A stretch of DNA of 64,000 bases, from positions 552,903-616,902 of the forward strand of contig SIJG01000058.1 in assembly GCA_023374025.1 (NCBI GenBank), given 5' to 3'. Made by a program: the position numbers and the translations under genes. This document shows positions 23,451 to 33,600 of the stretch, in pieces (position 1 is the first letter of the stretch; each line of letters starts with the position of its first letter). Origin of the DNA: Heterodera schachtii. Its lineage: Eukaryota > Nematoda > Chromadorea > Rhabditida > Heteroderidae. Below the pieces are notes generated by a model. That model was not told the origin of the DNA, searched no databases, and saw nothing but the letters and a program-made list of their open reading frames with translations.

Positions 23451-23468
23451 GGGGGGGGGGGGGGGGGG
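23451..23468 (+). repeat. G18 homopolymer
   Basis: Eighteen consecutive G bases inside the 23060-24109 element, where the related 8.7-kb copy has four. The exact length is a likely sequencing or assembly error. Confidence 0.7.
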
Positions 23469-23472
23469 TGAT

Positions 23473-23498
23473 CCAACGGTGCCGATAGGCGCCGCTGG
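23473..23498. repeat. GC hairpin with GATA loop (copy C), next to a G18 run
   Basis: CCAACGGTGCC-GATA-GGCGCCGCTGG forms the same stem as the 8687 copy with one mismatch and one wobble. Flanks are also shared: GCGGCGCATTTTTCC and CTTTGGGGAAG upstream, and AAAATTTTGAAAG with TTTGTTAACA downstream. A run of 18 G (23451-23468) separates the upstream shared block from the hairpin; the 8.7-kb copy has only GGGG there. Confidence 0.7.
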
Positions 23499-23611
23499 GG
23501 AAAATTTTGAAAGTTTTATTGTAATTTGTTAACATATTTTGTCGAAAAATTGTCCAAAGTTTTTTGATCTTTTTTTGCATTTTTCAAAGAAAATAGGGAG
23601 ATGTTTAGTGT

Positions 23612-23663
23612 CCGGCGGTGCAGATAGGCGCCGGTGTCCGGCGGTGCAGATAGGCGCCGCTGG
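23612..23663. repeat. Tandem pair of GC hairpin units (copies D1 and D2)
   Basis: Two head-to-tail 26-bp units of the GC hairpin, each reading CCGGCGGTGCAGATAGGCG. The first is cut short at CCGG before the second starts at 23638. The second is followed by the usual GGGGAAAATTTT tail and TTTGTTACCAGATTT, as after the other copies. Confidence 0.7.
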
Positions 23664-23754
23664 GGAAAATTTTTAAAAATTTAAATGCAATTTGTTACCA
23701 GATTTAGTAATTAAAATAGTAAATTAAATGAAAAAAATCGGTTAAAACAAAGTG

Positions 23755-23832
23755 CGGGCAGATGGATCCGAACACATAATAAAACAAAGAGAAAAATCCG
23801 AAGTTTGCACCACTAAACTACAATCTTCAATA
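23755..23832 (-). repeat. tRNA-derived (SINE-like) head, antisense
   Basis: On the minus strand there is an A-box-like TAGTTTAGTGGT and, about 35 nt on, a B-box-like GTTCGGATCC. The order and spacing relative to the upstream-lying hairpins match the 8924-8990 copy, although the tRNA parts have diverged. It is not a foldable tRNA gene as written. It may be the head of a SINE trapped in, or carried by, the hAT-like element. Confidence 0.5.
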
Positions 23833-24109
23833 AAAATGACTTATTTTTTCTTCACAAAAAAGTCATTCTTAAGGGTGTAAATAATTTTCGTCTTTTTCGT
23901 AAAATTTTGCTCTGACGAAAACAAAAACGAAACGAAAATCCAAAATTTTAAAAACCGAAAACGAAACACGAAACGAAAAACAAAATTTTGAAAACCGAAA
24001 ACGAAACGAAAATTTTTTGACGGACGAAAACGAAACACGAAAACGAAACTCAAAAAGTGCCGAAAAAAGGGGACGACACGAAAACGACACGAAATTTCGT
24101 GCAGCCCTG

Positions 24110-24117
24110 ATTTCAAC
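24110..24117. repeat. Right 8-bp target site duplication (ATTTCAAC)
   Basis: Exact match to 23052-23059. Confidence 0.85.
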
Positions 24118-24138
24118 CAACTAAATAAATCCTCGTCT

Positions 24139-24165
24139 CCATTTATTCCTCCGTGGAATAAATGG
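24139..24165. repeat. Perfect hairpin, 11-bp stem and 5-nt loop
   Basis: CCATTTATTCC-TCCGT-GGAATAAATGG; all 11 base pairs are Watson-Crick. It lies 22 bp beyond the target duplication of the 23060-24109 element. No U tract follows, so it is not an obvious polymerase III or bacterial terminator. Its role is unknown. Confidence 0.6.
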
Positions 24166-24372
24166 AATTTTTATTTGAAAATTTTTATTCTTATTTTTCA
24201 AAAAACCACAGTAAAAAGTTCTAAGAAATAAAAGTTTCATCATCATCTCCAACTCGATCCAACTCTATTTATTGATTGTATTCTATCAAACTTTTTTTTA
24301 TCTTGTAATTAATTAAATCAAGCTTTTAGTCTTTTCATTAATTATATAATGAATTAATTCTTTATATAAACT

Positions 24373-24413
24373 GGGGGGGATGGGGGGCACGTGCCCACCC
24401 CCCCCCCCCCCCC
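24373..24413. repeat. G7-G6-CACGTG-C16 palindromic tract
   Basis: Runs of seven and six G flank GGGCACGTGCCC (perfect 12-bp palindrome, 24385-24396), followed by ACC and then C-runs to 24413 (16 C from 24398). It would fold into a long G:C hairpin or a quadruplex/i-motif. It is strongly out of keeping with the AT-rich surroundings and could be the joined ends of a GC-ended element. Confidence 0.6.
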
Positions 24414-26285
24414 GAAATGAAAAATTAAAAAATTTTCAAGAAAAATTCAGCAAATTTTTTGAAAATTTTGTTCATTTTCTTGTCATATGCTATTAAAGTT
24501 TTAAAAACATGTAATTCCAACTTATGAATTTCTGTTCTTTTATTGTTTTTTCTATTTTTATGCGTTAATATATTTACAAAAATATTTCTTTTGGTTTTAC
24601 TTCACAGATTATATATCATTATTTTAAATTTCCAACAAATTAATTTTTTGATTAAAAATTTTTTGTCAATTTTTAGCCAATTTTATATATTTTTTATTGT
24701 AAAATAAATTTATGCATAGCGCATTTTATTATTAATATTAAACCAAATCAGTATTGCGATGAATAATGCGATAAATAATTATTAAAATCAATTATTATTG
24801 TAATCAAATAAATAAATAAATTTAGAAAATGAATTTTTGAGAAAATTTTCATTTCTTAGGGTTATTTCTTTGAAAATTTTTGTATCGATTCTTAATGGTA
24901 TCGTTTTATTGAATATTCTTTTATATTGAATGCTCATTAAAAGTTTTTTTAAAGTCCCGTGGAATTTGTTTTCTGAATTGAAGGGTAATTTCAAAAAATT
25001 TTTCTTCAAAATCATAAAATTTGGATAAAATACCTCTATAATGGATTTCCTATTTTTTAATTTTGGACGTTTTATATTACTTTTTAAATCAATTTAAACC
25101 CAGTTCAATCAAAACAATGTTTTTTTCCCCCTTCTTCTTTTTCCTCCTTTTTTCATTTAATGTTTATAAAATCTACTCACTATTATAATAACTCGCATCA
25201 TTCTCAGGTACATATATTTTGAAAGTATTTATTGCGATTTGTTTTACCAGCATAATTTAATATCTCATTTTTCATTATATAAGAAATAAAGCTTTTTAAA
25301 TTATTTCTTGTCTTCATGAGTAGTAAAGCTTGATCGTTTGGCTCGTCGACTTTATCTTTAGATTTACAAACTTTTGGTTTCTTAATTATTGAATATTTGC
25401 AAAAAAAATTTTAGTTTAAAAAATTATGTTTTATATTATAAAATACAAAAATACATTTTAGTTCAATTTAAAATTAGTTTATCTTGTTTTTACGCTTTTA
25501 AAAATTTTTTCCCTATCCTTTTTTGTTTAATTTTTATGTGTGTTTTGCTCATATTTCAATGTTGAAATTTATGTCATATAAACTTTTGAATTTAAATTAA
25601 TTAATTAATTAAAATATTTTTTAATTTATTTCGGGATTTTTTCTTACTCAAATTTTAATTTATTAATTTATAGTAAATTCTCTTTTACTAATTGTCATAA
25701 AAATAATAACAACTAAAATATATTTATTAATAAATAATTTGCATTTAAAGCAATGCATATTTTTTTTATTTTGTTTAACATTTTTATATTAAATTAAATA
25801 TTATTTATTTTATATTTTCTTTAGAAAATAAATTCGTTAATTATAACGTTTTTATTGTTATTAAATTTATTTTTTTTAATTCATTTAATTATACTTTTTA
25901 TAGGAATGCTAATTTGCTATAATATTCATTGGAAATTTCAAAAGTAATTAATATTCTCATGCCATTTAGCTATGATTTTTCGGCCACTTATAAAATGGAG
26001 CTCATTTTATGAATTATAATTAAAATTATTATTTTTAATATTTCTACTAATATTTTTTTTCGTTTTATTCGTGATTTTTTTTTATTGTTTTAAAGAATTA
26101 TTGTATTCTTAATTAATTAACAAATTTTTAATTTTTGGTATAAATTGGAAATTATAAATAGATTATTTGATTTAGGTTTTTCTATGGTTTCTATTAACCG
26201 TTTTTTTGTCGAATCAAATGTGTGTTTTTTGTAAATATTTTTTACATAAATTTTTTATACTGAGATTGTTTGCCAAATGTTTTAA

Positions 26286-26310
26286 GGTTGGTCACGGTCC
26301 CCGGTCCCTG
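26286..26310 (-). mobile_element. Solitary hAT-style end (CAGGGACCGGGGACCG)
   Basis: On the minus strand it starts CAGGGACCGGGGACCGTGAC, then CAACC. The GACCGTGACCAA part recurs at about 45640 and, diverged, near 22999. The partner end was not found. Confidence 0.4.
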
Positions 26311-27502
26311 ACAAAAAAAATAAAAATAAATGTTTAATAGATTTTAAAAAGAGTCAGATCATCTGGTCTTTAAAAACTAACAACTTCGTCTTTTTTAATA
26401 AACAATTGAATCTTTTCCAGTACGAAAGATTTTAATAAACATTTTGAAAATTAGTATATTTTTAATAACCACAAACTTTAATTTTACGGGTATATATTAT
26501 TTTACTTCATATTACAAATATCAAAAGTTATATTAATTTGTGCTTTGATTTTTTACAAATATGGATTTTATACTTATGAATAAAATTGCTATATTTTTAT
26601 ATATCACTAAATAATGTGCTTCCTTTTAAACTCGTTATCAGATACATAGAAAATTAAAATTTTAACTTTATTTTTTAATGGAGTAATTAATTCAATTTAG
26701 TCTTTAAGTTTTAAAATATTAAATGCTAATTTTATCTCAGTTATTTTAATATTTTATTTAAATTATTTACTATAAGCTTTTTAAGCAAAACGAAAAACGC
26801 TTAATATTTTTAGAAATTTTATAATTTAATAAAATGATTTCGATTTTTACAAAGGTTTATAAAAATGACTTTATAGGCAGAAATATAATTTATTTAATGA
26901 AAATAATATTTGAAAATAATTATAAATTTAATTATTTTTTAATGAGCTCAAATGAGAAAAAATTTGTTATAATGATAAACGTAATTTGAAGCTAAATTTT
27001 TTCAGTTTATTTTTTTAATTTCTTCATTAAATTATAAAATCTGAAAACTTTTTTCTTAAAACTATTTTTTATCAAATTCAATCAATACATGGCAAAAATA
27101 AATTTTTAATAATTGGAATTCAATTTTTCTTTGTTGAGTGATTATTTTATAATTCATGGCTTTGTTGGAAATTTTCTAAAATTTATTATTTAAAATATAT
27201 TTTGCAGACAACAAGGGAATATTAATGAAAATTAATATTCAAATATACCATTTATTTTACCTTAAGAAAATTTAATAAAATAACATTCATCATAAAATAA
27301 GGATTAGAAGTCGATTGATAAATGCGGGCGTAAAAGGTTGAATATTATCTAGGTAAAATTAATTTTCAATTTTTAATTTATTCATTTCAATTTATAAACA
27401 ATAAAACAATTGCAAAGCAATTATTTATTTCAAAATATAAATCTTTATTTATATAGATTAACAATTTTTATAAACACCTGAACATTAATAATAATTGGAA
27501 AG

Positions 27503-27574
27503 ATGAGGCCAAAAATAAAACGGGATGAGACGATTCAAAGTGGATTGGTGAGAAATACAAGAAAAATTTTATAA
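27503..27574 (+). other. Exon-like island ATGAGGCC..., 23 codons
   Basis: The frame MRPKIKRDETIQSGLVRNTR is GC-raised over 27500-27552, and GATTG|GTGAGA within it could be a donor. It is very short, with no known match. Confidence 0.15.
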
Positions 27575-28917
27575 AAATTAATTTCCATTAAATTTGTTTA
27601 AACAAAATGTTTCTTAAAATATTTATAATTTATTAAATATTTTTAAATTATAATATATTTTATTTTATGCTATAAAATAATATTTTGTTACCAAATTTTA
27701 ACAAATAAATTTGATAGAAGGAAAGACTAATAAATGTAAAATAAAATTTTATTTGCTGCAAATATTATAATATTCATTTTTAGCAATCCAAGTTTACTAC
27801 AATGGTGGAAAATTAGTATATTCAATTAGGCAGGATCAGATAATATTAAATTAACATGAAATTTAAGTGTTAGTGACTTAACACAATTAATGATCGATGC
27901 AAAGACAAATTCTTACTTGGATAATAAAACAAAAGCATTGTAAATAATCAAACTAATTATGGTACATAAAATAAATCAAATAAACATGTCAAGCAACAAA
28001 GACAGTATAACCCAGACAAAATTGTACTCAAAATCTAAACTATTTATTATCTAAAAATTATTATATTAAATCAAGTAAAAATGAATTAAATGATTAGAAA
28101 GATTCAAATATATTGCTAATAATTAAAATCATTAAATCAGTTAAAAAAACACTTTTTATTTTGAGGCACGTAAATATAAAAAATATTCATAATAAAATTA
28201 AATAGTTTGGTTTTTTTATTAAATTTTATTTATTAAATTATTAGACTGGAAAAATATGAACTTTAATAAAATATTGTCTTTTTAATAAAGAAAAACCATT
28301 GCAAAATTATTTTATTAAATTCATTTATTAAATCTTAATTACTGTTTTCATCAATATCATATAAAATTATTAAGTTAAAAGAAAAAAATTATTTAATTAT
28401 TTTGAATGAATAAAAAAAGCAATATGAGAAGTTTGATAAATAAAATACATAAATTTTGAAATTATAATATACAAATTATATTAATAAAATGATTAAATAT
28501 ATTTTTTTGCTTAAATTAATCAAATAATTATTAACGAAATTACATTTTATATTGTTTTTGTTGAATAAAAATGCTATTTGAAAGTTTAGAATCGCATAAA
28601 GAGCATATAATTTATTTTTTATTCGAAAAAAATCATAAATGAATAACCAAGACATTTTGTTGCATTTATGCGAGAAATTAAATAGAAACAATAATTTTAA
28701 GTTCTTTTTAACCGCAATTTAATAATTATTTTGATACAAAATAAATCCATAGCAAAAAATAATGAAACATCAATAAAATATATCATAAACATATGTTAAT
28801 TTAATTAGTAAGGGTGTTTATAATCAATATTATTAATTTATAATTGGCAATTCAATAAAAATTAATTTTAGGAGCTGGACAAATTTGGTTTTATTTATTG
28901 AAATAACATAAAAAAAA

Positions 28918-29281
28918 TTAACTAAATTCAAATAATAAAAAAAATAATGGTAATTTTTATGAGAAATTTAAATTTCAAAAAAGACACAATGTTTTTAAAA
29001 AGTTTATTTGTAAAAATATTGGAAGGAAAAAATAATAATAAATATTTATAGCGGATTTATTTAATAATAATTTTCTCAATTTAATAATAAAACGGCTTGC
29101 AGAAGACAGAAAACATATTAGAATGAATAATCAAACAAAAAAATAATAAAAAAAAATAAAAAACAAAACAAAAAATTGAATAAATTCAAATAATAAAAAA
29201 CAAAATAATGGTAATTTTAAGAGAAATTTAAATTTCAAAAAGGACACAATTATTTAAAAAAGTTTATTTGTAAAAATATTT
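28918..29281 (+). repeat. Local direct duplication of about 105 bp
   Basis: 28918-29022 and 29174-29281 share TTCAAATAATAAAAAA, AATAATGGTAATTTT, GAGAAATTTAAATTTCAAAA and AGTTTATTTGTAAAAATATT in the same order, with small differences (offset about 256 bp). Confidence 0.7.
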
Positions 29282-30622
29282 TCCAAAAAGCAAAATACTT
29301 AAAAATGCCTTCAAAAGTTTAAAAATGGAATATATTTTTTTCAATGACTTAAAAAATATTAATGAATGTAAATAATTATTTGATATTTAGATTTAGAAAC
29401 GAAATAATGCAAATAAATAAAAATTCACTTTATAAATAATTATTTTAAACTGTTTAAAGTTTAACGTTCTAAAAAAATGAGTAAATTAATGAAAATAAAT
29501 TTGTTTTGATATTGTTTTAAAAAAAAATTTTATTGACAAATTATTATTTTATTTGTTTTATTCATTTTAAGATAGTTAAAATAGTTTCAAAAAATGAAAA
29601 AAAAAAAACTTTATATTCTCCATTCAATGAATATGATAAATACTTTACAGAAGATAATTCGTAAATGGGAATTTTTTCCTTATTTTAATAAATTAATACT
29701 ATATTTTTTATTTTGGGCATTGCATTTTTAACGTGTTAAATTAATATTAGGAAGTATAATTATTTTTGGATGTGCCATTAAATATTTTCAGATAAATAAA
29801 TTTAATTTAAAATTTAATTAAATTATATTAAATAAAATCAGCGATTTAAATATAATTTAATATATTTTTTAATTTAACTACATTATTATAGTTATACTTT
29901 TTTAAAACCAAGGCTGCCATTCGTTATTACAGCAATATTTTTTTAATTTAATGTATTGATTTTAATATTTTAATGTTGGCTTTTTTTAAAATTACCTTAT
30001 TATAAAATATATATGATGCAATTTCTGTAAACAGTTTTTTGGTGATGTTTAATTTTTTTATGAAAAATTCGAAAAAACATTAATTCTTTAATAGTTTTAT
30101 TATAAAAATTCATTATTTATATTCCATAAGAAAAATCAATTAAAAAATAATAAAAGAATTATAACATAAGTAAAAAAAAGCTGCGAAGAAAAATTTAATT
30201 AAATTTTAAAATACTTTTCAACTACAAAATATTAAGTAAAATTATACATAATTAAAAAATTCAGTACCAAGTGCCGGTCTCGTCTACAATAGTTTTACAC
30301 CATGAAAGCAAAAAAGTAAAAAGGAATAATTGTTTGACTCTAAGCTAAAAAAATAAATCATAAATTAAATATTATATTAAAAAATCAAAGAGGTAAAAAA
30401 AGTAAGATTAAATTTAGAATTATATGAAATTAAAATTTCACAGGTTTATCATAAAGGGGTGAGCATAGGATTTATGAGTGAAAAATTTTTTTCACCAAAC
30501 ATCTTCTAAAAGGACGTCCTTAGGGGTATTTTAGGACGCTGATCACAAATCTGTATTTTACCTTGGACATCGTTAAGAGCTCAGAATCCCTTCGTAAATG
30601 GGGATTTTGAGGCATCATTTAT

Positions 30623-30666
30623 ATGAATGATTCTTAGCTGCGACATAAATCTATATTTTTTCAAAG
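30623..30666 (+). repeat. Dispersed repeat GATTCTTAGCTG, partner at 56448-56489
   Basis: ATGATTCTTAGCTG(C/T)GACATAA and CTA(T/C)ATTTTT, then TCAAAG, are shared with 56448-56489. Just upstream, 30460-30620 is GC-raised and holds AGGACGTCCT (perfect 10-bp palindrome, 30512-30521) and GGACGCTGATCACAAATCTG, so the repeat unit may be longer. Confidence 0.55.
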
Positions 30667-33600
30667 TAATATAATTTTTTTTATGTGCTGGAAAGTTATA
30701 AAAACCATAAAAGAGAATTATATAAAAATCATTTAATAAAAATTTTACAAAACATTGCCAATAAATTTGCTCAAAAGTAATTCATTTTTTATTCTTGAAT
30801 AATTCGATAGCCCTAAGTGTTTTCATTATCTTGCAAAGTTTATGAAATTTGATCAGAATTTTTGAAGATAAATTTTTTTTATTTCTGATATTTAGATAAA
30901 ATTTAAATCATATTATTATTTCATTTAAAATATTCTCTACTTAGAATTTAAAATAATCAGAGTGAAAAATTATAATATTGAAAAAAAGTAATAATGCTTC
31001 TCTCTTTTTTAATGCCATTTACATTTTTATTTATTTTAAATTGTATATTTAATCTTGATAATATGTTTTTCAACCAGTTTTACGAATAATTAATTCAACT
31101 CATATATAAAATAATTTTTGATTTTGTTTTATCTTTATTTTATTAAAGAGAATATTTTTTAGTTTTTTTTCCATTTTGACTGAATCCTTTCGTTTCTGGT
31201 TACTTGTATCCAACTGTCTATCCAATTCTTAATTTTCTATGCTAAATAATTTAAATAATTCCATTAAATGGTTATTTATATGGTTTATTAAATTATCATT
31301 TTTTATTTTTTTATTTTAAATTTCTAATCAATAAATTAAATGTATTTGGGAAATTATTTTTTAATGAAATATTTTTTAATAAAAATAACTTTTGTTTAGT
31401 AATAATAAAAAAAAAACAAAATTTTTGGTTATTTTTATAAAAATACTTAAATGAATATTGATTGGTTTTTATTGAATAATTAATTTTCTTTATTTTAAAT
31501 TTGAATTGAATATCCCTATTTGGCGTTGCTTATAGTTTTTTATAAATATATTTTAGTAAATATTAAATCATTATTTTTTCTAGTGCTACATTTTGTCGAA
31601 TTAATTATGTTAAGTTTCGGCCAATATAGTGTGAGTAATTTTTTTATGTTTTCACCATTAAATTTATTATTAACTGGCCATTACTTTGATTTTTTTTTTG
31701 CTTAATAGGATTATATTTATTCTTTATTAGTATAGTTTAATCTGATTATTTATGGTTTGAATTGAGTAAAATAAAATTTTTAGATAAAAATTGTTAATTT
31801 TTATAATAACGAAAGTATTGACCCATTTTCTCATTTTATTTTTTTACATGCGTATACAGTAACATACAGTAGTGCGATGCGCTATCTAACAAATACTAAA
31901 TTTATAGCTGGCAGTGCTTTTTTAATTATTCAAAATAAATATTTTGTAAAAAAAATAAATATGAAAATAACTGCGATACTGAACTCTAAAATAAGAAACT
32001 CAAGTTTTTCTACTACAAGGTTAAGAAAATATTTTTTCATTCTATTATTAATTGCTCTCATTCAGTTTTATCATTCATCTTTAACTGTGAAAATATTTTA
32101 TTTTATTCACGAAAATGTTCTCCAGATTATCATTTATTTTATTTTATATTCTAATTGAGCATTTTAATTTATAAAAGCTTTATTAATTGCTTAGAAGGTT
32201 AAATATAAAAATTTTCTGATTCTGTTCTTTTTGTCATTTATAAATGTCTTTCAACTTTTCATTTAGTTATGATTATGTGAGCAATTAGATCTTGAAGAAA
32301 ATCCTTTTTCGTCGTAGATTTGGATGCCCTATTGTTTGGTTTGTTAATATAAATGAATTAATTTTAGTTGCTGATTATTAAAACCATTAAAAATATTTTG
32401 TTTTAAGAAGCAATAAATTATTAAAATTAAATTAAAGCTTTTTAATTTAATTTATTAACATATATTATTTTTAGATTTCCTTGTAGAAATAATTCCGAGC
32501 CAATTCGTATTGAATAATAAAAAATATTTCTTATTTTTATTATGAAGTATGACTAGGGAAAAATATCAAATCCATAAAATCAAGAATGAATTTTTACATG
32601 CAAATAAATAAATTTGAATTCATTAAATTAATAATCAATAATGAATTTTTTAATAATTAACAATTATACTTTTTTTAACAATTCAAGTTTTATTTAAATT
32701 ATGAATTTAATCTTAAAATTATTATATTAAAATAATTTAATTATTTTTTAAAATTAATATCTATTAATTTTTTAAAATTATCTTTTTCTGGAATATTTCA
32801 TTCTTGGAAATTTTCTATGGTTTGACTTATTATATTTTTTTAAAAATTCATAAGTAATTAATATTCATTCTTTAATTTATTTTTTTATTTTATTTTTATT
32901 TTTCATTATTAATGGTTAATTACTGTAGCAATTATATTTTAGAATAATTATTTATAAATTTTTAAGAAATATTATTATTTATAAATTGTGCACCAGAAAG
33001 TGAGTAATTGTTAATTTTAATAAATTGAACATTACTACGTATTTTGTTATATTCATTTCAAAAATAAATTATTGTTATAGCTTTAATTATTAAAAATAAT
33101 AATTAATTTTTTTATTTATTTAGAAAAATCAAGAAAAATTTCGGTCAATTTTTTGCAGAATTATTAGGATAATTTTTAAAAGTTCTTCTTTTAAATTTTT
33201 TTTTATTCTCAGGTGCAATTATTACCTACATTTATAAAAAGCTTATTTACTTTCTTCTGAAAGTTTTTTAAAAGTTTTTATATTTTTATAGAATTTTTTT
33301 CATTCATTTTTAATAATTTATATTTTTATGAAAAATTAAAAAATTAACTTTTTTAAATATTTATTAATTCATTATAATTTGATTTGGGATAAAAATAATA
33401 AATTTTTAATTTCTTTTAAACTTTATTAAAGTAAAAAAATTAAACATATCATATAATTCACTTAACCACAGCCGATTTCTTCGAAAGCAAGCAATTTTTA
33501 AATGTCCTGATTATCAGGAATGTCGGATTTGGAGGAAGTGATCAAAATTTGTTCTGATTTCTTAATAAATTAAGATAATTAATAATTACAAAAAATCTCA

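Larger units (their letters stand above)
23060..24109. mobile_element. Non-autonomous hAT-like element with CGAAAAC subterminal repeats
   Basis: The left end starts CAGGGCTGCACGAAA and the right ends TTTCGTGCAGCCCTG, perfect 15-bp inverted repeats of YARNG type. ATTTCAAC is duplicated at 23052-23059 and 24110-24117. Both subterminal zones (about 23080-23275 and 23890-24095) are degenerate CGAAAACGAAAC repeats in the same orientation. The core carries a G18 run, three GC hairpin copies and an antisense tRNA-like segment, in the same order as the 7991-9239 element. No transposase is encoded; the Phe/Arg/Ser-rich minus-strand frames are translations of the CGAAAAC repeat. The length is 1,050 bp. 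Confidence 0.88.
24414..30459. other. Gene-poor stretch
   Basis: T-rich to about 27.2 kb, A-rich to about 29.3 kb. Holds the hAT-style end at 26286, the island at 27503 and the duplication at 28918. Otherwise low-complexity DNA. Confidence 0.55.

Noticed and set aside
31877..32158. 93-codon open frame, the longest in the window
   Set aside because: At about 10% stop codons per triplet in this composition, roughly one frame of this length is expected in 64 kb on both strands. Residue composition is background and no domain is recognised.
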